From Proteiniphilum sp. UBA5384 (GTDB lineage: Bacteria; Bacteroidota; Bacteroidia; Bacteroidales; Dysgonomonadaceae), in NCBI RefSeq assembly GCF_002410825.1, contig NZ_DHOS01000010.1, positions 40,270 through 104,269 on the forward strand: 64,000 nt of DNA, read 5' to 3'. Below the pieces are notes generated by a model, which saw only the letters and a program-made list of their open reading frames with translations, made no database searches and was not told the DNA's origin. Positions 35,681 to 44,483 of the stretch are shown here, in pieces. A program made the position numbers and the translations under genes. Numbering within the stretch: position 1 is the first letter of the stretch; each line of letters opens with the position of its first letter.

Positions 35681-37051
35681 CTATTTCTTTAGTTCATTGT
35701 CGATTAATATGCTCAACTCGGCATCAGACGGCCGGGGAGCGTCTTTTGACACGAGGTTGCCGGTCTTGTCGAAAAGCATGAACCGGGGAATGGCGTTGAT
35801 GTTGTAAAACTTGGCGATATCACTCTTGAATCCTCCTGCAAATAATTGTACACCATGCAGTTCTTCTTTTTTGAGGAATTCTTTCCATTTCTCATAATCC
35901 TTTTGTTCATCCACCGATACGCCCATAAAGACCACATCCTTTCCCTCATATTTTTTCTCAAGGGTCTTCAAATGGGGTATTTGGGCTATGCAGGGACCGC
36001 ACCAGGTGGCCCAGACATCCACCAAGACCACTTTACCTTTGAAATCAGACAATGATACGTCATTTCCATCCACATCCTTATGGGTGAAATTGACAACATT
36101 TCCACTTTCGGTCTCGACTTTTGCCAATTTCTCCATTATATCCGCAGCCCTATTTTTTTGGTCGTCTGTAACGAGAAATGCTTCATAAGGATCGATCAAC
36201 TCTTTGTAACCCAGGTAAGTCTTTATATTAGTTGCTTTTGATAAAAGATATTCACCTTTCAGGCTGTTGTCCTTTATCATAGCCAAGACATCGGTTAGCG
36301 GTATAGGATTCTCTGTTTGACCATTGACCCGTTCGTTATGATAAATCAATGATATCAGCAAACTGGATCCTGACGGATAGCGCATTAAGAAGTCATCATG
36401 CGCAAGAGAGGATATATCTATGTTTTTATAAAAATCGGGATATTCATCCACATGTGGGTGTGCAGTTCTGGGCGTATGCAAAAAATGCATTGCGGTACTT
36501 AAAAAATCCACTTCTGTGAACCGTTTGAATAATTCGTTGAAATGTTGGTTGACTGTTGGACGTATTACAAAAGGATTGGCGATCGCTTCTTCCAACAATG
36601 GAAAGAAATCAACATAGGTCGCGGTAGCATTAACCATCCAGTCGAAATAGACGGCCATAGAATACATTGGAAAGGACCAATAGTACCATTCGGTCATCAT
36701 CTTGTTCTCTGCCGTGTTTTCACCTACAAGCCGGTAGGTGGAGTCGTTGACCTCAATATTGAGTTGATCTCCCGGTTCGAAATAGAACAGGAATTTATTG
36801 TTCTTGGCGCCGGGATATCCGTTGCCGATCGCATAAAATCCCTCATATTTCGGCGTGAAGATAAATCCGAAATCCCGTTCTTCATCGAGGTTATAAGTTG
36901 AAACAGGTTCCAACCTGCCGGAAATAACTTTATAGAGATTGACCTCTTTCCCGCTTCTTTCCCATTTACCTTTAATGATAACCGGATTTTCTGCTTGCAA
37001 CAATATTGTGCCAAAGATGAAGAGAAACAATATTAAAAATGATTTTTTCAT
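35681..37051 (-). CDS. TlpA-like thioredoxin-domain protein
   Basis: A 456-residue exported protein. Signal peptide (KKSFLILFLFIFGTILLQAE), an N-terminal beta-rich DUF4369-like part, a helical middle, and a C-terminal TlpA/AhpC-type thioredoxin domain with WATWCGPC (CGPC at residues 351-354) and the cis-proline site NAIPRFMLFD. It should act as a periplasmic or surface thiol-disulfide reductase. The start at 37051 (MKKSFL) is preferred to 37075, because the longer form puts eight residues before the signal peptide. It is encoded between the PKD-like lipoprotein and the aspartic protease, 35 nt and 4 nt away. Confidence 0.93.
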   Translation of the reverse strand: MKKSFLILFLFIFGTILLQAENPVIIKGKWERSGKEVNLYKVISGRLEPVSTYNLDEERDFGFIFTPKYEGFYAIGNGYPGAKNNKFLFYFEPGDQLNIEVNDSTYRLVGENTAENKMMTEWYYWSFPMYSMAVYFDWMVNATATYVDFFPLLEEAIANPFVIRPTVNQHFNELFKRFTEVDFLSTAMHFLHTPRTAHPHVDEYPDFYKNIDISSLAHDDFLMRYPSGSSLLISLIYHNERVNGQTENPIPLTDVLAMIKDNSLKGEYLLSKATNIKTYLGYKELIDPYEAFLVTDDQKNRAADIMEKLAKVETESGNVVNFTHKDVDGNDVSLSDFKGKVVLVDVWATWCGPCIAQIPHLKTLEKKYEGKDVVFMGVSVDEQKDYEKWKEFLKKEELHGVQLFAGGFKSDIAKFYNINAIPRFMLFDKTGNLVSKDAPRPSDAELSILIDNELKK

Positions 37052-37086
37052 ATGATTAAAACTATTTATTTTCAATATATTATTTT

Positions 37087-38625
37087 TTATCGTAATATCA
37101 CGCTATGTCCACGCCCTTCTCCGGTATAGACGAATGTGGGTTCTTCAGTTTCGATTTCCCATGAACTTCCTACAGGCTTAAAGCCATACAGCTTCCAGCC
37201 GTTGCTACTATTGGTGAGGATGGCCAATGTATTACTGTTTGGCCGGGTGATATAGCTTATAGTTTCACCGTCAGGGAATCTATAGACCTCTATCTCTCTT
37301 TTCTCCGGATTCTCCGCATCAATATAGACATTCAAGATATTTCCTTTCGCAAAATAGATTGACCTGCCGGCTCCCGGTAAACCAAACACATCGGCAGTGG
37401 GCATTTGGGCACTTTTGGGGATTTCTCGAAAAGAGACGAAAGGATTAGAGGCCTCACCCATATAGCTTTGGCCATAGGCCAAATAGTATTGTTGTGGATC
37501 ATTTTTATCTTGCAATATTACGTAGCAGTCAATAAAAAAGGCTCCTCTTTGAAGAAGATGCGCCAACTTGTAGTTCATATTCCTCGATGGGGAGAGGGCG
37601 GCACCTTGGTCTTCGAGGAAATTCAATGTGTTACCCGAAGAAGTTCCTACTAAGAAACTATTGGTTTCCATATCAAAAACCATAGCTCCCATGATTGCAG
37701 GAACTATTTCGCCGAACAACTTATAATTGGGGATATCGTCAGCAGTCTTGTAATAGCCAAATTTCCCTATATTCCCCGACATACCGTATATGGTGTATAA
37801 TTTCCCCGCATTGAGAAAATATACATCGCCAAAAGCATCACCATATATTTTTTGAGGTTGTACTGTTTCCGGCATCCCGTAAAAAAAATTATTTATATCT
37901 TTAAACAGGTAAAAATTGCTGGCGTTGAATGTCTTGATTTCTTGGTCACTGATTATATGGATTGCTTGACCGCTCAGGGTCTGCGCTATGCTACCATCTT
38001 GCCGAAAAAATTCATGCATGTATCTTCCTCCCTGATACGATATCTGTCTCGGTTTTCCCTTTAGTTGCAGATCGCCCACAGTAGCCGGGGCATCGATAAA
38101 ATCCTGGCGTGTCGCCTGTGTTCTCAACACATTCGGGATTTCCAAGATGGGATCTTCATTCGGATTGATATAATCAAAGTCGGTTTCGTTGTCAATCTCT
38201 TTCAATATGTACCAACCGGCACCTATTTTAGATCCCTGCACCTTCATTTCAACCTGTTCGCTGACAAACAGATCGGTTGCCGGATCCCGGATAATATATA
38301 CAAGGTAATAATCGTTTGCTTCCATTTGGATTACAGCCGAGAGGTCCCTGGTTTGCGCCAGCGTATCCCGTGTAGGTAAAAAACCACCCGCCAATTGCCT
38401 CACTGCATACCAAAGGTATTCATAGCGGCTCTCGTCGTCCATATTCTTTAGAATCGGTTTTATCACTAATTCATCTCCGATCACCACCGTGGTGTCTTTA
38501 ATCCCTGAAATGCCAATCCCCATTACCTCTTCGGCCGGCAGGTAGTCGTAGTTTCCCAGATCATTCACACAGGAAAAAGAGAGGATGGTCAATAGTAAGC
38601 TATATAGTAAATGTGTTATCTTCAT
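37087..38625 (-). CDS. PKD-like family lipoprotein (locus C)
   Basis: A 512-residue lipoprotein with lipobox cysteine at residue 19 (LSFSC). The N-terminus VNDLGNYDYLPAEEVMGIGISGIKDTTVVIGDELVIKPIL and YEYLWYAVRQ are features of the PKD-like (PKD_2) lipoproteins that accompany SusCD plus DUF4843 proteins. The C-terminal two-thirds looks like a beta-propeller (repeated short strands with YFLNAGKLYTIYG, NSFLVGTSSGNTL, YLAYGQSYMG). It is likely a surface subunit of the SusCD complex. A paralogue with the same opening (NYDYTDLNTVTI) is encoded at 60013-61524 in locus D. Confidence 0.9.
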   Translation of the reverse strand: MKITHLLYSLLLTILSFSCVNDLGNYDYLPAEEVMGIGISGIKDTTVVIGDELVIKPILKNMDDESRYEYLWYAVRQLAGGFLPTRDTLAQTRDLSAVIQMEANDYYLVYIIRDPATDLFVSEQVEMKVQGSKIGAGWYILKEIDNETDFDYINPNEDPILEIPNVLRTQATRQDFIDAPATVGDLQLKGKPRQISYQGGRYMHEFFRQDGSIAQTLSGQAIHIISDQEIKTFNASNFYLFKDINNFFYGMPETVQPQKIYGDAFGDVYFLNAGKLYTIYGMSGNIGKFGYYKTADDIPNYKLFGEIVPAIMGAMVFDMETNSFLVGTSSGNTLNFLEDQGAALSPSRNMNYKLAHLLQRGAFFIDCYVILQDKNDPQQYYLAYGQSYMGEASNPFVSFREIPKSAQMPTADVFGLPGAGRSIYFAKGNILNVYIDAENPEKREIEVYRFPDGETISYITRPNSNTLAILTNSSNGWKLYGFKPVGSSWEIETEEPTFVYTGEGRGHSVILR

Positions 38626-38661
38626 AAATGTGAAATTATGTTGTTTTGTGATACATTGTGA

Positions 38662-39399
38662 TCAGTTCGTAAATGAGACCTCTTTATCATCTGCTTCCTT
38701 CAGTGGATTGTTAGGGTTTTCTTCATTGTATTTCTGAAATGCAGCAAGCACCTTGTCCACTAAATAGGCTTTATATGCATAATCATCAATACGGCTTTCC
38801 CAGTCGGTAAATCCGGTTACATCAATAATAAATTTCATTTTCACCGATCCCCAACTGAGGCCGAAATAACTCTTCCAATATGAATCCCAAATTGTCGGCT
38901 TAACTGCTTCGGCAGTGGTTGTCACCAAAAAATGAGTCCATCCCGGTATTCCCGGACGAAAATATTCATTGGACGCGAATTTCAATTCCAGCCGTACCTT
39001 GCCGGTCTTAAGGCTTTCATCCCGTAGCAGGATGATTGGCAGCCTTATCATCACCTGGTTGGCCGGTATCACGAAATATTTCGCTACCTGGGCATTATCG
39101 AAAGGCACATAATGGACTCCCGCAACGGCGGCATCCGGTTTTCCTATATTGCTTTGTTCCAGCACGAAAGGGCGGTCGACATTGGAAGTCATACCCATGG
39201 TATGAATTTCTATATAGACCGTGTCGGGACCATCTCCCGGCACAATGAAGAAGCTGTGGCTGATACTATCCCGTTGACCGTACTCGTCATGCACAAAATA
39301 GATAGCCGGGTCATTCTCATATTCCAACGCAACATTCTCTTTGCACGATATCCCTGAGAGGATAAGGAGAAATAGGGTAAATGATACTATATTTTTCAT
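38662..39399 (-). CDS. DUF4843 domain lipoprotein (locus C)
   Basis: A 245-residue lipoprotein, lipobox cysteine at residue 19 (LSGISC). The pattern ENDPAIYFVHDEYGQRDSISHSFFIVPGDGPDTVYIEIHTMGMTSNVDRPFVLEQSN, then AGVHYVPFD and VRLELKFASNEYFRPGIPGWTHFLVTTT, is typical of DUF4843. The C-terminal WDSYWKSYFGLSWGSVKMKFIIDVTGF is also conserved in family members. It follows SusD by 20 nt and precedes the PKD-like gene. As a guess from locus order, it binds the transported ligand at the cell surface. Confidence 0.9.
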   Translation of the reverse strand: MKNIVSFTLFLLILSGISCKENVALEYENDPAIYFVHDEYGQRDSISHSFFIVPGDGPDTVYIEIHTMGMTSNVDRPFVLEQSNIGKPDAAVAGVHYVPFDNAQVAKYFVIPANQVMIRLPIILLRDESLKTGKVRLELKFASNEYFRPGIPGWTHFLVTTTAEAVKPTIWDSYWKSYFGLSWGSVKMKFIIDVTGFTDWESRIDDYAYKAYLVDKVLAAFQKYNEENPNNPLKEADDKEVSFTN

Positions 39400-39419
39400 T
39401 ATTCTTCTGTTTAATAATA

Positions 39420-40910
39420 TTATTCGAAAACCGATTGACTTTTGGGTATAGGTAGTTTATAAGGGTTGGCAGGAAACATGTAAGCATCCGGCCATGAAAC
39501 TGAAGTGTAATTAAACCGCTTGTAAAAGAAAAACATCTGTCCTTCTCCAAAAAACTCTTTCCGGTATTCTTTCTCCAACCGGCTTTTCACCGCAACCTCA
39601 TTTGTCAGTTCACCAGTCATATAATTCTCCAACCCCCTGGCGATCCGGTATTTTTCAAAATAGGGTATTGCTTCCTGAAGCGGAAGGCTCTCTACCAGTA
39701 TAAAGTACATTTCCGAAAGGCGCATTATCGGTACTATATTGCCGGGGCTGTTTCCCAAATCGTTCCCGATATATTTATAGAAGTGGACGACAGTAGCAGA
39801 ATGTTGATAGCTTTTTTGTTCCCAGTACCTGCGGTCGGCAAAACGGATGTCGCTGGGATTCGTGCTGTTTTCGTAAGCTTCACGCAATTTTGCCATACTT
39901 TGTGTCAATGTGGCATTTTCCTCCTTAAACAAAGGTTCTACAATTCTTTGGTGTTGCGGGTTGTGTATGCTGAAGAGGTGTTCTGATGGGAATACCAAAC
40001 TCGCAGTAAGAGGGGCGCTACCGGAGTAGTCCGGATCCGTGTTTAACCTGAATTTCGGGGTCTCATCTTCATTCACCGCATCAATTACCTGTTTGGCATA
40101 TTTAGATGCCTCACTCTTGTTGCCAATCCACTGATAAAAACGGGCTTTTGCTCCCAATACGGCATAATAGTTAAACCGGTTTTGACGGTAAAAATGCCAT
40201 TCATCCTCAGGAATATTTTCCGTATAAGATTGTGGGTTGTTTAACCGTGTATTCGGATAGGTAAGGATGGGGTCAGACTCTCCTAAGAGCTTTTCTGCTT
40301 TATTGAGGTCCTCCTCAATAGATTTTATCACCTCTTCCCATGTTGTGGAGACTAATAGATTGGCATCCTTGGTCATTTGGGTCACGTAGGGGATAGCGCG
40401 ATTACCGGGTGACGCTTTCGACGGCACCTCCCCAAAATAACGCAACACTTCAAAGTGGAGGAAAGCGCGTAATCCGAGTGCCTCACCTTTGATCAGCTTG
40501 TCATTGTCATAGGAAAAATTGATTTCATTTTCCTCCAATGCGGTCAGGATATTATTTAGTTGCGCGATACTTTGGTAATAGCTTTTCCATATAACTTCAA
40601 TCAATGCTTCCACGCCAGAGTCTGTGAAATTATAGTTGCCCAAGGCGTAATCTGTTAGCCGGTTAGATGTTAAAGGGGGGAATATCCAATTCCGGGAAAG
40701 CATGTCCGGAAGGTATATACTTGTATTCCTGCCATAAAGGGAAGGATTTGCAAGTTGTATATACACTCCGGTCAACGAACTTTTAAATCCATCTTCGATA
40801 GAAAAAAGTTGGTTTTCTTTCATCTCCTGCCGGGGATTCACATCCAACCAGTCGTTGCAACCAGTCAGAGCAACCGCCATGAATACTGCGATATATATTT
40901 TTATTTTCAT
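39420..40910 (-). CDS. RagB/SusD family lipoprotein (locus C)
   Basis: A 496-residue SusD homologue, lipobox cysteine at residue 18 (ALTGC), followed by NDWLDVNPRQEMKENQLFSIEDGFKSSLTGVYIQLANPSLYG. Further typical parts are KGEALGLRAFLHFEVLRYFGEVP, IVPIMRLSEMYFILVESLP and the C-terminal KEFFGEGQMFFFYKRFNYTSV...PIPKSQSVF. The locus D SusD (62363-63871) shares the NDWLD start and the segment SLYGRN/DLYGKN, so the two are paralogues. It should cap the SusC barrel encoded 18 nt upstream. Confidence 0.97.
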   Translation of the reverse strand: MKIKIYIAVFMAVALTGCNDWLDVNPRQEMKENQLFSIEDGFKSSLTGVYIQLANPSLYGRNTSIYLPDMLSRNWIFPPLTSNRLTDYALGNYNFTDSGVEALIEVIWKSYYQSIAQLNNILTALEENEINFSYDNDKLIKGEALGLRAFLHFEVLRYFGEVPSKASPGNRAIPYVTQMTKDANLLVSTTWEEVIKSIEEDLNKAEKLLGESDPILTYPNTRLNNPQSYTENIPEDEWHFYRQNRFNYYAVLGAKARFYQWIGNKSEASKYAKQVIDAVNEDETPKFRLNTDPDYSGSAPLTASLVFPSEHLFSIHNPQHQRIVEPLFKEENATLTQSMAKLREAYENSTNPSDIRFADRRYWEQKSYQHSATVVHFYKYIGNDLGNSPGNIVPIMRLSEMYFILVESLPLQEAIPYFEKYRIARGLENYMTGELTNEVAVKSRLEKEYRKEFFGEGQMFFFYKRFNYTSVSWPDAYMFPANPYKLPIPKSQSVFE

Positions 40911-40928
40911 ATGATTGTTTTTTTTGAA

Positions 40929-43900
40929 TTAAAATCTTACCGTTACAGCCATTGAAAACTTCCTTGCGTAGGGATAGTTTAATCCTCTCTCCACCTTTAT
41001 CGAAGAGGCTTGGAACAGGTCTTCACCGTATCCCGTCACGGAGAGGTATTGGATAGGCAGGTTTTGTTTTTTCAACCAGCCTACCGGCACTTCGTATCCT
41101 AACGATATGGAGCGGCACTCCAGCGTATTTTCATCCATTACAAAGCGACTTGTGGCATTTGTCACGGAATAATAATCGACAAGGCTTCTGAAGAAAACTA
41201 CATCACCGGGCTCTTTCCATCTTTCATAATAAGCACGTTTATCAGCATTGTTGAACGGATATATGTTCTCAACCTTGCTTACCAATGTATGGTTATACAT
41301 CTGTCCACCGTACCTGTAGCCAAATACCGTATTGAAAGTGAATCCTTTGTAACGGAGTGTGCTGTTGAGGTTCCCGAAAAATTTCGGTTCGTTTATCCCC
41401 ACAGCTGTCTTGTCCTTTGGATCCCAAGTATAGGTCTCGGTACCATCTGCTTTGATAAAAATCTCTTTGCCGTTACTTGGGTCTATCCCTTTCGATTGTA
41501 CGGCATAAATGGTATTGATTGATTGACCCTCCTCGAACATGAAACTGGGGTTTACATTGGACTGCTTCCGCAACTCTTCATTCAGGAATTGCAACGAGTT
41601 GGAAATCTTCTTGAGTTCATTCTTGTTATGCATCAAAGATCCCCCTACAGACCAGGTCAATCCCCTAGCCTGATCACGTATAATAAAAGCATTGAGGGTG
41701 AGTTCTACTCCCGTATTTGCCACATTGCCCACATTGGCCCTGTAGGTATCGAATCCTCCGGCCGAAGGCATATTGATGTCAGTCAACATGTCGATTGTAT
41801 ATTTATTATAGAGGTCCACATTCAATCGGATGCGCCGGTCGAATATCTCCACATCGGCCCCTATATTGTACTGGCGGGTGGTTTGCCATCCCAAGTCACG
41901 GTTACCTATTCCCCGCAAATAAACACCGTACCAACCCCTATAGTTACTTTCAGTATTGGTTCCAAAGGTGGTCAATGCTTGGTAGGGGCTGAAGTTTTGT
42001 GAACCGGAGGTCCCGTACGAGAACCGTAGCCGGGCTATGTCTAACGCCTTGTTGTCAAGAAGGAAAGATTCGCGGTGCAGGTTCCATCCTAATCCGGCGG
42101 ACCAGAAAGGGGCATACCTGCTATCGGCGCCAAATCGGGATGAACCTTCCACCCTACCCGAGAAATCGGCAAAATAGCGATTGTCGTATGTATAGTTCAC
42201 TGTGCCCATTCCTCCCACACGTCGCGTGATACTCTCACTGCCACCCGGTGATCCGCCTTTCCTGTAATAACCGGCCATTCCTAAGAAGTCCATATTGATA
42301 TTACTTATCCCTTCGGCATTGATCATATAGGATTCACCGGTTGATTCCGCGATGTTATATCCCAATCCGGCAAATAATTGGTGTTTGTCCGCAAATGTAT
42401 TGGTATAGTTCATCGTTAAATCGGCATCATAGGAAAAACTGTTGCCGGTACCATAATCATACGTTCCTTTCCGCGCAACATCGTCACCGGTAAAATTCTC
42501 AAACCGGGTGTCCTTGGCAGAGACATACACATCGGAGCGGTTGTTCTCGGATGAGACACTAAGCCGTCCCCGGAAGATAAGTTCAGGTACAATATACCAC
42601 TCAACCGAAAAATTATTGGTCACCAGCTGATACCTGCTCTCATTCCTTTGGGGAAGCGATGCATTGTAGAGTGGATTATAGATGCGGTTTCTTCTTTGAA
42701 TATTCGTATAGTAATAGTCTTCCAATACCTTCTTTGGACTTCCGTCCTCGTTATAAGGTGTCCAATAGGAGTTGGCAGCTGCATATGTATAGAAGTTGCC
42801 GTATGGCGAGTTGAACGCTTTATTGGAAGTTATTTCCAAATTGTTCAGGAAGGTGAAATTGTTGACACGGTACTGTAACAACACATTTCCGTTGAACGTA
42901 TTCCTGTCGGATCCTTTCATCGCACCGGCAATATTGTCATACGACAATCCCGCAGCATAGAGGATCGATTCGTCCCCTCCCTCCAGACGGAGGCTGTGCT
43001 TGTGTCCTATACCCGTGCGTACCGGATATTTCAACCAATAGGTGTCCACACCCCGTTCAGCATCCAATTTCCGTTCATTATACAAATCGAGTAACTCTTT
43101 TTCTATCAAGGCACTTATAGATTTGTATAATCCCGCTGCCTTCTCAAAGGCTAATTTCTCTTGTGCGTTCATCAAATTGTATGAGGTAAGGTCGGGTGCC
43201 TCGATACTCAGATTTCCACGGTATGTGATCCGCAACTTGCCTGTTTCTGGTCTCTTGGTAGTGAGTACTACCACGCCATTGGCGCCTCGTGAACCATATA
43301 ACGAAGTGGCGCTGTTGTCTTTTAACAGCGTGTACGATTCAATCTGGTTCTCATCCATATCCATAAACCGCTGTAGGGAAATTTCGAATCCGTCCATGAT
43401 AAACAGCGGGAGATTGGCTGCCCCTAAGTTCCGGTTATCATCCTGCAAATCACGCACACTGGTATTCAGACTTGAATTGCCGCGGATAGTGATTGAAGGA
43501 AGCGCGTTGGGGTTTGATCCCAAGGAGATGTCTTGCATTATATTGAAACTGGGGTCGATATTGCGGATAGAGGTGAGGATATTGCGGTTCCCCACTTCCT
43601 GAATCTCTTTGGAGGTGATGGTTTTAGCCGCACCGGTATAACTTTCCCTTGACTTATTAAAGACTCCGGTGACCACTACTTCTCCCAACTCCTTGTCATC
43701 TGCTTCCAGTATAACGATAACCGGTCCTTGCCGGAACGAGGATAAGGGAACCTCCTTATTTTTCATTCCGATAAAAGAAAATATCAATGATTCGTTTTCA
43801 GAAAAATATACTCCCAAGGCAAAATTGCCATTGGCATCAGAAGTCGTCCCTGTAGATTTATTGGATTTCAATACAATATTCACGCCCGGTAATGGTAGTT

Positions 43901-44354
43901 GGTCGCTATCCACAACCACGCCCCTTATCATTGTCTTTGCTGTTGGAACAGGTACTTGTTCTATATCCGTAACACTATTGGCTGACGCAATTTTATACAA
44001 CGACACTTGTCGTTCTACTATCTTATACCTTAAGTCCGTGTTTTTCAGGATTGTTCCTAAAATCGCATGGATGGATTCTTTTTTTGCATGTAAACTGGTT
44101 TTCTTATTGAGTTCAAGTCGTGCCTCATCTGTGATAAGAAAAACGTAATCACTCGTCTTCTCAATTTCCGAAATAGCCTCTCTAATGGTCACATTCTTCA
44201 GTTCCAACGAGAGTTTTAACTGTTGGGAATGTATATTTTCCGCTGCAAGAGAAAACAAACAGAGGAAAGAAAGTAGAATTGAAATCTTCATGATTTTGAG
44301 GGGACTGTTGCATTTTTTATCTGCAATCAAGTTGTATTTAATTTTTTCTTTCAT
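40929..44354 (-). CDS. SusC/RagA family TonB-linked transporter with STN domain (locus C)
   Basis: A 1141-residue signalling transporter. Long N-terminal extension and signal peptide (to about residue 44), STN domain (about 45-115, LKLSLELKNVTIREAISEIEKTSDYVFLI), carboxypeptidase-like domain (IRGVVVDSDQLPLPGVNIVLKSN), TonB box GEVVVTGVF, plug with PSITIRGNSSLNTSVRDLQDDNRN...LPLFIMDGFEISLQRFMDMDENQIESYTLLKDNSATSLYGSRGANGVVVLTTKRP, barrel ending in SMAVTVRF. The FIMDGFE...TLLKDNSATSLYGSRG form belongs to the RagA-like group that goes with DUF4843 and PKD-like lipoproteins. The start is supported by the context at 44350-44363. Confidence 0.97.
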   Translation of the reverse strand: MKEKIKYNLIADKKCNSPLKIMKISILLSFLCLFSLAAENIHSQQLKLSLELKNVTIREAISEIEKTSDYVFLITDEARLELNKKTSLHAKKESIHAILGTILKNTDLRYKIVERQVSLYKIASANSVTDIEQVPVPTAKTMIRGVVVDSDQLPLPGVNIVLKSNKSTGTTSDANGNFALGVYFSENESLIFSFIGMKNKEVPLSSFRQGPVIVILEADDKELGEVVVTGVFNKSRESYTGAAKTITSKEIQEVGNRNILTSIRNIDPSFNIMQDISLGSNPNALPSITIRGNSSLNTSVRDLQDDNRNLGAANLPLFIMDGFEISLQRFMDMDENQIESYTLLKDNSATSLYGSRGANGVVVLTTKRPETGKLRITYRGNLSIEAPDLTSYNLMNAQEKLAFEKAAGLYKSISALIEKELLDLYNERKLDAERGVDTYWLKYPVRTGIGHKHSLRLEGGDESILYAAGLSYDNIAGAMKGSDRNTFNGNVLLQYRVNNFTFLNNLEITSNKAFNSPYGNFYTYAAANSYWTPYNEDGSPKKVLEDYYYTNIQRRNRIYNPLYNASLPQRNESRYQLVTNNFSVEWYIVPELIFRGRLSVSSENNRSDVYVSAKDTRFENFTGDDVARKGTYDYGTGNSFSYDADLTMNYTNTFADKHQLFAGLGYNIAESTGESYMINAEGISNINMDFLGMAGYYRKGGSPGGSESITRRVGGMGTVNYTYDNRYFADFSGRVEGSSRFGADSRYAPFWSAGLGWNLHRESFLLDNKALDIARLRFSYGTSGSQNFSPYQALTTFGTNTESNYRGWYGVYLRGIGNRDLGWQTTRQYNIGADVEIFDRRIRLNVDLYNKYTIDMLTDINMPSAGGFDTYRANVGNVANTGVELTLNAFIIRDQARGLTWSVGGSLMHNKNELKKISNSLQFLNEELRKQSNVNPSFMFEEGQSINTIYAVQSKGIDPSNGKEIFIKADGTETYTWDPKDKTAVGINEPKFFGNLNSTLRYKGFTFNTVFGYRYGGQMYNHTLVSKVENIYPFNNADKRAYYERWKEPGDVVFFRSLVDYYSVTNATSRFVMDENTLECRSISLGYEVPVGWLKKQNLPIQYLSVTGYGEDLFQASSIKVERGLNYPYARKFSMAVTVRF

Positions 44355-44420
44355 ACATTTGTAATGAATTTTAGTTTACATAATTAATTAAGAGTTAGTT
44401 GTAGATTATTTTTCGTTTCT

Positions 44421-44457
44421 ATCGGACAGTGTGGCCGCACTGTCCGATTTTTATTTC
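44421..44457. terminator. perfect 11-bp hairpin between FecR and SusC of locus C
   Basis: ATCGGACAGTG (44421-44431), loop TGGCCG, CACTGTCCGAT (44438-44448), followed on the plus strand by TTTTTATTT. Read on the plus strand it is a textbook Rho-independent terminator, yet both neighbours are transcribed on the minus strand, where the stem has no T-run behind it. It may block antisense transcription into fecR or act as a processing site or attenuator in the operon. Confidence 0.75.
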
Positions 44458-44483
44458 GCTTGTTTCCTCCCATAGGCTTTTCT

